A stretch of 64,000 bases of DNA, taken from Bacteroidales bacterium. Its GTDB lineage: Bacteria; Bacteroidota; Bacteroidia; Bacteroidales; UBA3824. The notes under the pieces are model-generated. The model saw only the letters and a list, made by a program, of their open reading frames with translations, was not told the origin of the DNA and searched no databases. The stretch covers positions 16,593-80,592 of the forward strand of contig JAEDDH010000018.1 of assembly GCA_016293845.1 (NCBI GenBank), in the 5' to 3' direction. Made by a program: the position numbers and the translations under genes. Below, piece after piece: positions 27,530-36,873 of the stretch; the stretch's first letter is position 1; the number at the start of each line of letters is the position of its first letter.

Positions 27530-27573
27530 CCCCGTACATCATTGTGCAAAAGTGCAAGATGTACGGGGTTTTT
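27530..27573 (+). terminator. Rho-independent terminator
   Basis: CCCCGTACATC (27530-27540) pairs perfectly with GATGTACGGGG (27558-27568), followed by TTTTTAT. It ends the lipoprotein transcript. Confidence 0.85.
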
Positions 27574-27599
27574 ATATTAAGTAAGACTTCTTCTATGTT

Positions 27600-28520
27600 T
27601 TAATGCAATACGGCACGTTTGAGCAGATATGGCGCAAGTATCTCTTTAAAAGTTTTGGCTATGTCGGCTTCTACGTAATCCATATTGTATATTCCGCAGT
27701 GTTGTTTTAGTCGGTTGCAAAAATCTGACGAAAGCTTTCGGTAGGTTTCTTTGTATTCCAACGGATTGAGGGCTACGGTTTCGCCAGTTTCCATATCCAC
27801 AAATTTGTAAGGACGGTTTTCAAAGTTGAATTCAAGCTCTGCACCACGGTTGAGCACATGAAACAGCACCGCATCGTGCTTGGCATGGCGTAGGTGTTGA
27901 AGTCCCGCAAACACCTCTTCTTCGTTTGCATTATCAAACATATCGCTAAATATCAACACCATCGAACGCTTATGGATGCTTTCGGCAATGGTGTGAAGGC
28001 ATTGCGCTATCGAACCCGAAGTTTCGGGCACAATAGGAGAGGAGTGCTCTGCAATTGTTTTTTGAAGTGTAGAAAAAAGCATTTTGGCATGCACTGTCGA
28101 CACTTTGGCATCGCTCGAAAAATAGATATTGCGGTCAAAGAGAGTCAACGCCACGGCATCGCGCTGAGTGCGGAGCAAATTGATAATAGCCGAAGCGCAC
28201 ACAGCCGAAAACTCTAACTTATTGAATTTTGCGCCGTTGCCTTTGTATCGCATTGATGGCGAGGTATCAATAAGTATGTAGCATCGCAAGTTGGTTTCCT
28301 CTTCGTAACGCTTTACAAAAAGTTTATCGGTGCGGGCAAAGAGTTTCCAATCGATATGGCGTGTGCTTTCGCCCTTGTTGTAAAGGCGGTGCTCGTTAAA
28401 TTCTGCCGAAAAACCATGAAACGGGCTCTTATGCAAGCCCGTCATAAAGCCTTCGGTAACGTGAGCTGCCACAAGTTCCAGATTGTTGAGGTCTGCTATG
28501 TCGGTCAGCCGCTGTATCAT
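27600..28520 (-). CDS. DUF58 domain protein (vWA-like)
   Basis: 306 residues. The DUF58 block is clear: HRLYNKGESTRHIDWKLFAR followed by KRYEEETNLRCYILIDTSPS, where DTSPSM is a MIDAS-like metal site of the von Willebrand A fold. DUF58 proteins usually pair with a MoxR AAA+ ATPase; here none is adjacent, and the partner gene is an NtrC-type AAA+ regulator. The ATG shares one base with the regulator's stop codon (TAATG), indicating translational coupling. Confidence 0.85.
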   Translation of the reverse strand: MIQRLTDIADLNNLELVAAHVTEGFMTGLHKSPFHGFSAEFNEHRLYNKGESTRHIDWKLFARTDKLFVKRYEEETNLRCYILIDTSPSMRYKGNGAKFNKLEFSAVCASAIINLLRTQRDAVALTLFDRNIYFSSDAKVSTVHAKMLFSTLQKTIAEHSSPIVPETSGSIAQCLHTIAESIHKRSMVLIFSDMFDNANEEEVFAGLQHLRHAKHDAVLFHVLNRGAELEFNFENRPYKFVDMETGETVALNPLEYKETYRKLSSDFCNRLKQHCGIYNMDYVEADIAKTFKEILAPYLLKRAVLH

Positions 28521-29683
28521 TAAGCTAAAGGAGATGCGTATGTAAGAATATCTTTAGCAGTGATTTCGTTGCCACAGAGAATGATGAGGCGTTCGAGCAC
28601 ATTGCGGAATTCGCGGATGTTGCCCGTCCATTTGATCTTTTGAAGTTCTTCGATGGCATCGGGTGTAAACACCTTGGGTGCAGAGTAATATTCTCCCGAA
28701 ATCTGATTGTTAAAGTAGTCTACCAATAGCGGAATATCTTCCAAACGTTCGTTGAGCGAAGGCATTTGTATGATAATAACGCTTAGGCGGTGATAAAGGT
28801 CTTCGCGGAAACGTCCTGCGGCAATCTCTTCTTTGAGGTTTTTGTTGGTGGCGGCAATTACGCGCACATTGATTTTAATCTCCTTGTCGCTACCCACGCG
28901 AAGAATTTTGTTTTCTTGCAGCACGCGGAGCACTTTGGCTTGAGCGGCAAGACTCATGTCGCCAATTTCGTCGAGGAAGATTGTGCCATTGTCGGCGGCT
29001 TCAAACTTGCCTTTCTGTTGTTTGCTTGCGCCAGTAAACGAACCTTTTTCGTGTCCAAAAAGTTCGCTTTCGATAAGTTCGGAAGGAATGGCGGCGCAGT
29101 TAACTTCGATAAACGGACCATCTTTGCGGTTGCTTTTTTCGTGAAGCCATCGCGAAACGATTTCTTTTCCTGTTCCGTTTTCGCCTTGTATAAGTACGCG
29201 GGCATCGGTGGGAGCCACACGTTCGATAATTTCTTTGATATGTCGGATGGCAGGAGATTCACCCACCATTTCGTATTTGCGGTTGAGTTTTTGTTTAAGT
29301 ACTTTGATTTCCGCCACGTGGTCAACGCGTTCGGTGGCGTTTTTGATTACCACAAGCAGGCGGTTGAGGTCGAGCGGTTTTTCTATAAAGTCGTAAGCTC
29401 CTTTTTTGATAGCCTCAACAGCGGTTTCTACAGTGCCGTGTCCCGAGATCATCACTACTGTAACATCAAATTTGCGTGCCACAATTTCTGTCAGCACTTC
29501 GATGCCGTCCATCTTGGGCATCTTGATGTCGCACAATACAATGTCGTACTTGTTGTTAGATAGTTTGTCTAAGCCTTCAAATCCGTCTACTGCTAAATCA
29601 ACTTCGTGTCCTTCGTACGACAGAATATCTTTAAGTGTGACTCTGATAGCACGTTCATCGTCTATTATAAGTATTTTTGCCAT
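28520..29683 (-). CDS. Sigma-54-type response regulator lacking a DNA-binding domain
   Basis: 387 residues: an N-terminal receiver with phospho-acceptor Asp52 (LCDIKMPKMDG) and an AAA+ central domain with Walker A GENGTGKE (167-174), the sigma-54 contact loop GSFTGA (214-219), Walker B TIFLDEIGDM and a sensor II region NIREFRNVLERL. The chain stops about 25 residues later, so the Fis-type helix-turn-helix of NtrC is missing. HTH-less relatives are known to activate sigma-54 polymerase from solution. No histidine kinase gene is adjacent, and I saw no -24/-12 promoter nearby. Confidence 0.9.
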   Translation of the reverse strand: MAKILIIDDERAIRVTLKDILSYEGHEVDLAVDGFEGLDKLSNNKYDIVLCDIKMPKMDGIEVLTEIVARKFDVTVVMISGHGTVETAVEAIKKGAYDFIEKPLDLNRLLVVIKNATERVDHVAEIKVLKQKLNRKYEMVGESPAIRHIKEIIERVAPTDARVLIQGENGTGKEIVSRWLHEKSNRKDGPFIEVNCAAIPSELIESELFGHEKGSFTGASKQQKGKFEAADNGTIFLDEIGDMSLAAQAKVLRVLQENKILRVGSDKEIKINVRVIAATNKNLKEEIAAGRFREDLYHRLSVIIIQMPSLNERLEDIPLLVDYFNNQISGEYYSAPKVFTPDAIEELQKIKWTGNIREFRNVLERLIILCGNEITAKDILTYASPLA

Positions 29684-29703
29684 AATGTCTATTTTTTTCT
29701 TTA

Positions 29704-29711
29704 CAAATATA
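29704..29711 (-). promoter_or_regulatory. -7 promoter box for the response regulator-DUF58 operon
   Basis: The minus strand reads TATATTTG (TAnnTTTG), 20 bp upstream of the ATG at 29683. A possible -33 TTG lies 22 bp further upstream. Confidence 0.5.
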
Positions 29712-29780
29712 CAACGAATATTGATTCGTAGAACAAAAAAATTACTTATTTTTACATAATAACATTTATTTTTAATATTT

Positions 29781-30701
29781 ATGGTAAAAATTCATACAGC
29801 TGGCGAAACAGTTTTCGACATTATTTTTGAAAATGGTGTGCCTACAGGTGGCAATCCGGGTGGTTCGGTGCTCAATTCTTCGGTCTCTTTGGGACGTCTT
29901 GGACTTAATCCGCGTTTCCTTACCGACTTTTGTAGCGATATGCTCGGCGAAAATATCAAAAGATTTCTTATCGATAATGGGGTAGAACCTCGTTGCGTTA
30001 TCGACGACCACGGAATGAAAACTTCGGTGGCTCTTGCTTTTTTAGACGAGTACAAGAATGCACGTTATCAGTTTTACAAGAGTCGTCCGGGCAAATGCCA
30101 CGACGAATTATTTGTTTCGGACTTTGCCGCAGATGATATTCTTCTTTTTGGTTCGTTTTATGGTATTATGCCCGAAATCCGCAGTGGAATGCGCCGATTG
30201 ATTAATGATGCTATTAATAAAGGTGTGGTAATTGTTTACGACCCCAATTTCCGCGCACCGCATTTGCCCGATTTGCCCAAGGTGATGCCTTTTATCGAAG
30301 AAAACATCAAGGCTGCTTCTATTATCAAGGGCAGCGATGAGGATTTTGCGCTGATTTTTAATGCAAATGATTTTGATTCGGCTTTAAAGGCTTTGCGAAA
30401 TATCAACCCAAATGCTACAATATTCTACACAATGGGTGCAAAGGGGTGTAGGTGCAATCATAAAGGCAATGTGGTGGAATGTGCCGCGCCAAAAATTACA
30501 CCTGTAAGCACAATAGGCGCCGGCGACAATTTTAACGCAGGTATTGTTTACGGATTGGTAAAGCACAATATCGGCTTAGCAGAATTGCGCAACGGTGTTG
30601 ATTCTCAAATATTGAAAGATATTATGCAAAATGCCACCAAATATGCCCAACAGGTATGTATGAGCACCAGCAATTATATTACAATTTCGGACAAGATATA
30701 G
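29781..30701 (+). CDS. PfkB-family carbohydrate kinase
   Basis: 306 residues, ribokinase fold. The N-terminal signature GGNPGGSVLNSSVSLGRLG and the C-terminal STIGAGDNFNAGIVYGL (catalytic Asp in the GAGD motif) are both present. It phosphorylates a sugar or nucleoside with ATP; fructokinase-like is the usual guess, but the substrate cannot be read from sequence. It diverges from the response regulator operon. Its last 23 bp overlap the convergent PorP/SprF gene. Confidence 0.88.
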   Translation: MVKIHTAGETVFDIIFENGVPTGGNPGGSVLNSSVSLGRLGLNPRFLTDFCSDMLGENIKRFLIDNGVEPRCVIDDHGMKTSVALAFLDEYKNARYQFYKSRPGKCHDELFVSDFAADDILLFGSFYGIMPEIRSGMRRLINDAINKGVVIVYDPNFRAPHLPDLPKVMPFIEENIKAASIIKGSDEDFALIFNANDFDSALKALRNINPNATIFYTMGAKGCRCNHKGNVVECAAPKITPVSTIGAGDNFNAGIVYGLVKHNIGLAELRNGVDSQILKDIMQNATKYAQQVCMSTSNYITISDKI

Positions 30702-31716
30702 CAGCGTGGCGTTTCTTGGCTTTGGCTTTTGGCTGAAATTCGTACATAACCGAAATTTCGTGAGAGCCGCCAGTGGTAGAGAGAAGCTCGCCAACTGAAA
30801 AGTCGTAGCTGTAACCGATGTGGAGGTCGAAAATCTTGTATCCGAGCAAAAGAATGATAGCATCTAAGTTGCCGTAACTTTCGTTACGTACTGCGATAGG
30901 AATACCGCGTACCCACATACCGAGAGTAAACGGCAATTTGTTCCAATATGCGCCAACGCTCAATTGGTCGGATTGTTTTGAATATTCGTATAATGCTGTT
31001 ACCGAAACGCTTTGCATATCGTCTTTGTTTCTGCGGCCACGACCCGTGGGGGTAGCTCCAATAAAAAACTTAGCACCGCCAAAAGCAGAGATTTTCATAT
31101 CTTCGCGATACGAGTCATCGTTGTAGAGCGAAGCTTTTGGACGGAGAAGATGGTCGACCGAGAGACCGCCCCAGTATTTTTCGCTGTATCCGATACACGA
31201 CACTTGCATATCGGTGTAGGGTTTGTTGGTGCTTGGACCAGCTTCGGCAGTACCATGTTTTACTTCGCCTTTTTCGTCGATCATGTCGCCGAATATAAGT
31301 TTTTCAAAATCGATGCTTCGTTTGTTGTATTTAAACGAGATACCCGGGCGTACAGTCCAATCGCGCGATACTTTGGTGTACCACGAATAGCAAAGGTCGG
31401 CAACAGTGAGTGCAAGGTTGCCGTCACCAGCCTCGTCGCGCATAAGCATTAATCCAATACCGCTTTTGATTTTGTAGAGGTGCTGGTCGTAACTTGCAGC
31501 GTAGGTGTTGAAAGTGCCTGCTTCGGGCCACTGGTTGCGATAGTTGACTACCACGCGGCTTGCGTCGATGGCTCCTGCGTATGAGGGTGCCAAAAACAGC
31601 GGACACGAATAAAACTGCGAAAACTGTATTATTTGCGCTTTTGTGTTAGCCGCCGATAGAATCATTATCAGCATAACAGCTAACTTTATCGTTAATGTAT
31701 CTCTTAATTTCAACAT
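30679..31716 (-). CDS. PorP/SprF family type IX secretion system membrane protein
   Basis: 345 residues, signal peptide ending NTKAQ, then the typical PorP/SprF start QIIQFSQFYSCPLFLAPSYA and VVNYRNQWPEAGTFNTYAAS. The remainder is predicted outer-membrane beta-barrel strands ending HEISVMYEFQP. PorP/SprF proteins assist secretion or anchoring of T9SS cargo. No other por/gld genes are in the window, so this is probably one of several cargo-specific copies. The end overlaps the convergent PfkB gene. Confidence 0.9.
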   Translation of the reverse strand: MLKLRDTLTIKLAVMLIMILSAANTKAQIIQFSQFYSCPLFLAPSYAGAIDASRVVVNYRNQWPEAGTFNTYAASYDQHLYKIKSGIGLMLMRDEAGDGNLALTVADLCYSWYTKVSRDWTVRPGISFKYNKRSIDFEKLIFGDMIDEKGEVKHGTAEAGPSTNKPYTDMQVSCIGYSEKYWGGLSVDHLLRPKASLYNDDSYREDMKISAFGGAKFFIGATPTGRGRRNKDDMQSVSVTALYEYSKQSDQLSVGAYWNKLPFTLGMWVRGIPIAVRNESYGNLDAIILLLGYKIFDLHIGYSYDFSVGELLSTTGGSHEISVMYEFQPKAKAKKRHAAISCPKL

Positions 31717-31853
31717 AGTCGGTTTTTTTTCTGCCTAAATCATAAACGCAGTTTTTTGTTCCATTATTATAAAAATGTTAAAAAAAACTACCGTGTTTTT
31801 TCATTCACAAGTTAACAAAAAATCCTCAAATATCGAACCAAGTGATAATGATA

Positions 31854-33749
31854 TTATTGGCATATTTTGGGATTTTTTGAGCACAGCGAGTTCCAAAGAT
31901 TGTTTATTTCGCTTGTGGCTGTTTGAATTTCGTCGGCTAAGGTTTCGATTTCGGAGGTTTTAGCTCCGTTGACATCTGTGGCGATAGCGTTTTGTAGATT
32001 TTGGCGTAGTAGTTTTAGTTTTTCAAAATCTTCGTATAAAAATTTAGCGTCGGCAGGTTTGCTGTCGGGATATTCGTCTTCAAAATTTTTGCTGAATGTC
32101 TCCTCTTTTTTCAGTATGTAGAATAGGCTGTCGCGGGCTGAGGCGATGTTGTCGTTGAGGTATTTGATAGCGGTGTTTCGCTTGGTTTGCTCTAATCGGC
32201 GCGAATATACGGCAATGGCAGAGTCGGCTTCGGTGCGGCAACGGCGGCAGTATGTGGCGTTTACCGCGTCTTTGAGTTTTTCGCAATATTCGGTGGCTGC
32301 AGGCGATGGCATCATCATTTTTAGGCGGTTGATTTTGCTCGCAAACACTTGTGAATATTGACGTTCTTCTATCTTAGAGATTAGCACGTTGAGTTCTTCA
32401 ATATCGTTGACACTTTCACCCGAAGGAAATTTTACGGCGTGGAGGGTGCGCAAAGCTGATTCGTTTTGAGCCGAGTCGGTTTTTTGCGGATGACGGTCGC
32501 CATAATCTGCCATCATTTTAGCAATGTTTTTGATATTTTTGGTGGTGTTGTCGCCGTCTAAGTAAATTTCGGCAGTGCGCATTACGGATTGGTAGATGGG
32601 TTTAAACTCGTTGTTGTATAGCGAGCTTTTGGCAAATTCGCGATTGCGAGCCATGGCAGTATGGCGCATGGTTCGGTAGTCGGAAAGAATGGCAGAGTAC
32701 ATTTTGCCAAAATCGTCGGTGGTGCGGTTTTTGGCGTTGAGCATATAGTTGTTGATGCTGTTTTTTAGCTGCACAAACTGGGTAAGATATTCCGACAGGC
32801 GAGTTTCTTGCTGATAAATTTCGCTGTTAATAAGTCCGTTTTCGTAGTTTCGTTTGGCTTTTACGTTTCGGGCTTCGATAGATTCGGTGGTGATTTCGTC
32901 GCCAATTACCGGCTCAGAGATATATTTAGATTTGTAGTTTACCGCTACGATAAATGGGTATTTGTTTTGGTTGATAAGTTGCTGGATAAGGTTTCGGTTT
33001 AGCTGAGGATTGGCAGCGGTGTCTAAATAAGAGTCGAGACCGCTAAAATCTGCGCCCGAACCTTCGCTCTGCGATGGCAAAAGTGTGTAAACCGATACAC
33101 CACAGATACGTTTGTTGAAATCTTGCTCTTCGTAGAGCCTTACTGTAGAGCTAAAACGGTATTCTTTTATACCGCTTTTGGCTTTGATAAGCGAGCCGAG
33201 TTCGCCCACAAGGGTTTTGGTGGCAGATAGAGGTGTGGCAAAAGCCGAAATATTGGTAAGCTGCTCTGCCACAAAATCAAACAGACGGTTGGGATTGTCG
33301 CCCGTGATGATGTCTACATTGATTTCGGCATCAATTTTTCCACCGGCAACCGACGAAAGTGGCAGGTTGTCGATAATGTTTACCGCCTCGTAGTTGGCAG
33401 CGGTAAAAGTGCGCATATCGCCCTGCGAATTATCCACATTAAAATTGTAGATAGGGTAGGTGATACCGGCGAGAGTGTTGCCTTCGATTTTTGCAGTGAT
33501 TAGGATGTTTTGAATATCGTCGGGCTTTTTCTTCTTTTTTGGCGAATAGTAGAGCTCTTGTAGCAACGGGCTAAAACTATGTGCATTAAATAGATATAGT
33601 TCTGACGAAAGATAGTGCCATTCGGCGTTGAAATCGTATTTTACGCTTTTGCGGTATTCGGCGCTTGCAGTTACCACATTTTGAGCCATTAGCATACATG
33701 GTGTGGCGGTTAAGAGCGCGGTGGTGATTGTTTTAGTAAATATATTCAT
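31854..33749 (-). CDS. Large exported protein of unknown function
   Basis: 631 residues with a signal peptide ending PCMLMAQ. The N-terminal third looks beta-rich (about 25-290) and contains a Lys-rich stretch (PKKKKKPDD). The remainder (about 290-631) is helical with coiled-coil character and a CRRC motif. I do not recognise a family. It is the last gene of a leftward set with the DUF4105 gene (22-bp gap). Confidence 0.7.
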   Translation of the reverse strand: MNIFTKTITTALLTATPCMLMAQNVVTASAEYRKSVKYDFNAEWHYLSSELYLFNAHSFSPLLQELYYSPKKKKKPDDIQNILITAKIEGNTLAGITYPIYNFNVDNSQGDMRTFTAANYEAVNIIDNLPLSSVAGGKIDAEINVDIITGDNPNRLFDFVAEQLTNISAFATPLSATKTLVGELGSLIKAKSGIKEYRFSSTVRLYEEQDFNKRICGVSVYTLLPSQSEGSGADFSGLDSYLDTAANPQLNRNLIQQLINQNKYPFIVAVNYKSKYISEPVIGDEITTESIEARNVKAKRNYENGLINSEIYQQETRLSEYLTQFVQLKNSINNYMLNAKNRTTDDFGKMYSAILSDYRTMRHTAMARNREFAKSSLYNNEFKPIYQSVMRTAEIYLDGDNTTKNIKNIAKMMADYGDRHPQKTDSAQNESALRTLHAVKFPSGESVNDIEELNVLISKIEERQYSQVFASKINRLKMMMPSPAATEYCEKLKDAVNATYCRRCRTEADSAIAVYSRRLEQTKRNTAIKYLNDNIASARDSLFYILKKEETFSKNFEDEYPDSKPADAKFLYEDFEKLKLLRQNLQNAIATDVNGAKTSEIETLADEIQTATSEINNLWNSLCSKNPKICQ

Positions 33750-33771
33750 ATATAATATAAGGTGTCTGAAT

Positions 33772-34932
33772 TTAATTCTGTTTTAGTTTAGCGATATATG
33801 CAAGGCGCAGTATAAGAATGCACATAAGCGAATAGTTGCCCACGTCGAACTGTTGGGGCAGCACTGGCGATAGCACCATCACAGCTAATGTAATAACGGC
33901 GGCAATAAGAAAGTATTTTTTCCAAAGTGTTTTTTGACTTTTTACTGCAAAAGCCGCGACAATGTGAGTAGGCAGTGCCCACAGCAGGTTGAGGTTTCCT
34001 TTGGTAACTGTGTGTTCGGTGCCAAACCACATAAAGAGCAACAACAATCCAAACAAACCCACAATGATGAGCAGTGTGCGGTCGATCCAAGCGCGGTGTT
34101 TGTGTTTTACAATTTCGTAGTAGGTAGACAATGCCAACAAAGCAAACAGCAGCCAAAAAATCAACGACGGCGAAAGGTAGGTGCAGATGTCGATTTTGTT
34201 TGCCGGGTCGGCTTTGAGCAGCGTGTTGGTTTCGGAAATGAGTGGCTGGTCAACGCCGTTGTGATTGATGGTGGATTTTTGGAGAGTGGTAAACACGTGC
34301 TCTGGCAAAAACATGGCAGTGCGGCTGTCGGCTATGCGGTCAACGGGCAAACCCATAAGCAGGTCTACACCAAAACGAAACCACGGCATTTCGCCAAGGT
34401 GCGAATGTATCATATCGCGGAAACTCTCGGTATATTCAATCTTAGCAAGGTGAACATCCGATCCGCAGGTGTTTTCTACAATATCGCGTATGCGGGTGGC
34501 GCAGTTGTCTTCGAGAAAATTGTATCGGTAGTATCGGTTTTCTTCAAGGCAGTTCCAATTAAGAAAATCGAAAATAGCCTGACGTTGCTGAGCGTTGAGG
34601 TTGAGCACCTGCTCTTTGATTTCGCGACCGTCGCGCACATATTCGAGGCAAAAACGTGCATAATCGCTGTACGACACGTGGTAGTTGAGAAAACCGCGCA
34701 CAAATTTCAAGTAAAACGATTTTTGCTTGAAGTTAAACATTCCGTAGTTGTACACAAAATCAAAACCACGGTTAACGCTTTTGGCTCTAATGGCGCAATG
34801 TCCAAACGAAGCGTACATCTGGTTGCCGTCGGCACAGGTGAGAACGCTGATTTGAAGGTCGTTGGTGTCGGTTTGCGCAGTTGCGTTGGCAATGGTAAGC
34901 CAACAGGTCAACAATATAAGTATTAGTTTCAT
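33772..34932 (-). CDS. DUF4105 (Lnb N-terminal periplasmic-domain-like) membrane protein
   Basis: 386 residues with a signal peptide (ITIANATAQ region). The DUF4105 core is visible: YASFGHCAIRAK, GFDFVYNYGMFNF and YRYNFLEDNCATRIRDI. The Cys and His of the FGHCAIR/DNCATR elements suggest an NlpC/P60-like thiol hydrolase fold. About four to five membrane spans follow from residue 260 to the end. Lnb-type proteins act in lipoprotein N-acylation, but this assignment is by domain only. It begins 7 bp after the corrected end of the frameshifted surface-protein gene upstream. Confidence 0.82.
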   Translation of the reverse strand: MKLILILLTCWLTIANATAQTDTNDLQISVLTCADGNQMYASFGHCAIRAKSVNRGFDFVYNYGMFNFKQKSFYLKFVRGFLNYHVSYSDYARFCLEYVRDGREIKEQVLNLNAQQRQAIFDFLNWNCLEENRYYRYNFLEDNCATRIRDIVENTCGSDVHLAKIEYTESFRDMIHSHLGEMPWFRFGVDLLMGLPVDRIADSRTAMFLPEHVFTTLQKSTINHNGVDQPLISETNTLLKADPANKIDICTYLSPSLIFWLLFALLALSTYYEIVKHKHRAWIDRTLLIIVGLFGLLLLFMWFGTEHTVTKGNLNLLWALPTHIVAAFAVKSQKTLWKKYFLIAAVITLAVMVLSPVLPQQFDVGNYSLMCILILRLAYIAKLKQN

Positions 34933-34938
34933 TCAAAA

Positions 34939-36655
34939 TTATTTTACAATTATCTTAAACCCTGTTTTATCGCCGTTGAAAAATAGGGCACCTGAGTAGT
35001 TGCCTTGCTGAAGTTTCAATAGTACCACCCACAGTTTCCTGTTTGTTGTTGACCGTAACTCCGGGAATTGTGAAAACAGGGTTATTCATTTCCACATCGG
35101 AGGCTCCTTTATATGTTTTGTCTTTTTTGTAATTAACTTCTTCTTTAACATTATCCGCAATGTTTTTAAGTACAAACGGTGTTATTTTAATATCGTCGTC
35201 CGTAATGGTAACAGGGCTGGTGATAGTATAAGGATAACCTTGTACTGGGGTGCACTCGACTATAAGGCTGCGAGTGCCAGCATCTTTTTCGTTGTATACT
35301 ACGGATTTGATTTTAATCTGTGCCGCGACAGCATCGGTGGCTGAGCCTACCGCAACGGAGAGCACATCGTCTTGAGGGGCGAAGCCTAAGAAATCAGTGG
35401 TGCCGTCGTAGGTCTTGGATAAATAATTTTTGTATTTGGCTTTGAAGGCGGTGGCAAAATCGTCGTCTGAGACTGATGGTGATGCTGTTATCTCGCCCTC
35501 TTTTTCAAACATGATGCTTTTTTGGTATAGATAGTCGGTTTGAGTTGAGCCGAGGCAGAAATTGTGGTCTACCTCGTAGATTACTTTCATATCGTAGTCG
35601 TTGCCAGGGTCGGAAACCTCTTGTTCAAACTTATAATATTTTGCCTCTTTAATAGTTACCTTTACTGTGTATTTTTCAGTATTGTAGGTTAATACTTTTT
35701 TGATGCAATTAATATCACTATTTCCGTCTTCTATTTTGGTGGATTCTAAGGCTTTTTTTATTAATGATTCGATATATTCTATGTCTTTTTCGGTGAGTTG
35801 CATAGGGGTTATTGTGCCCGAATAGCCATCAAGAATTATTTCATTATCAATAAGGACTTCATAAAAATCAGGATAATCGCTCTGGTTAGTTGGTTTTAGT
35901 ATCAATTTTACCTTCTTGTCTTTTCCAATAGAAGCATCTTCGTTATTGTTTTTGTCTAAAAACACAAGCTTGGCTTCAACAGGAATATTGATGGTTTTGT
36001 TTTGAGCTACTTGAGAAAAGTCGGTCAATAATAGATGATGTCCATTATCGCTGCCATCATAATAATGCTTATCGGTTATATTATCAATATTTAGAGAATA
36101 AGCAATATGTAGATAGACAACCTCTGGCATGTTTTCTGCCGTATATGAAGCAGAATTGTCGTAAGATTTGGTTAGTATATCTGGTAAAGAAGGTAAAGAA
36201 TACACAGCGGCCTGGGTTGGTGTGGAGCTGCCAAATAAATCTGGGTCTTCAAGTTCTATCCCTGTGGGGGGTGTCAAAGTACCCAATGGTGTATCTCCCA
36301 ATTTAAGTAACGGTGAAGCATTGTCGGGTATTATTACACGGCTTGTTTCTTTGTTAATTGTAAGAATGTTTAATTGTTCGGAGTTGAAGAAGAACACATT
36401 GTCGGCAACCTCCACTATTGTGTAAACGGCACCTTCATAAGTTACTGTCTTAGGAAGGTTAATTGTTGAGTTGCAATCAGAACTTTGATACTGTTTTAGC
36501 ACGGCGGTGCGGTCGGAATATAAATCACATACAGCGGTGGTTTGTTCCCACTCATTGTCGTATTGGTAACTTTCTTTTACTAAGGTACGTTCTTGCTCCA
36601 TACCCTCTGCAGCGCACCAAATCAGCATTGCGGCAAGCAAAAATTTCTTAATCAT
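34939..36655 (-). pseudogene. YDG-repeat surface protein with a single-base frameshift near its 3' end
   Basis: I chose the ATG at 36655, which starts a signal peptide (MIKKFLLAAMLIWCAAEG). The uninterrupted frame ends at 34967 with an unrelated tail, but removing one A from the coding-strand AAA run at 35014-35016 restores VGGTIELQQGNYSG followed by a plausible beta-strand end FKIIVK and a stop at 34939-34941. Upstream, KTYDGTTDFLGF with VYNEKDAGTRSLIV and a second DKTYKGASDVEMNN match YDG-type beta repeats of Bacteroidetes surface proteins. It may be a real pseudogene, a phase-variable gene or a sequence error. Its promoter looks intact. Confidence 0.65.
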
Positions 36656-36699
36656 GTTTTGAGTTAATTTCAAGATTCTTCTACCTTGATTTAATAGTG

Positions 36700-36731
36700 C
36701 AAATGTAGTGCAAATAATTGTGTTGCCCAAA
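36700..36731 (-). promoter_or_regulatory. Consensus promoter for the YDG-repeat gene
   Basis: On the minus strand, -33 TTTG (36728-36731), a 20-bp spacer and -7 TACATTTG (36700-36707) match the Bacteroidetes consensus, 45 bp upstream of the ATG at 36655. Confidence 0.65.
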
Positions 36732-36873
36732 GAAAAACGTTTTTTTTTGCAGAGTTTGATAAGTTATACCTTGCGCACATATTTTCTCTCACTTTTTTTT
36801 TGTGTTGTTGCATTGTCACCTAATTATCTTGAAAAACACATCAACGCGTTAATAATTGTTAAATAGATATATT

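Noticed and set aside
28790..29563. A 257-codon plus-strand frame inside the NtrC-type regulator gene
   Set aside because: Antisense to a fully conserved AAA+ domain; no start signal or domain of its own.
33934..34926. A 330-codon open frame on the plus strand across the DUF4105 gene
   Set aside because: Antisense shadow; the minus-strand frame has a signal peptide and family motifs, this one has neither.
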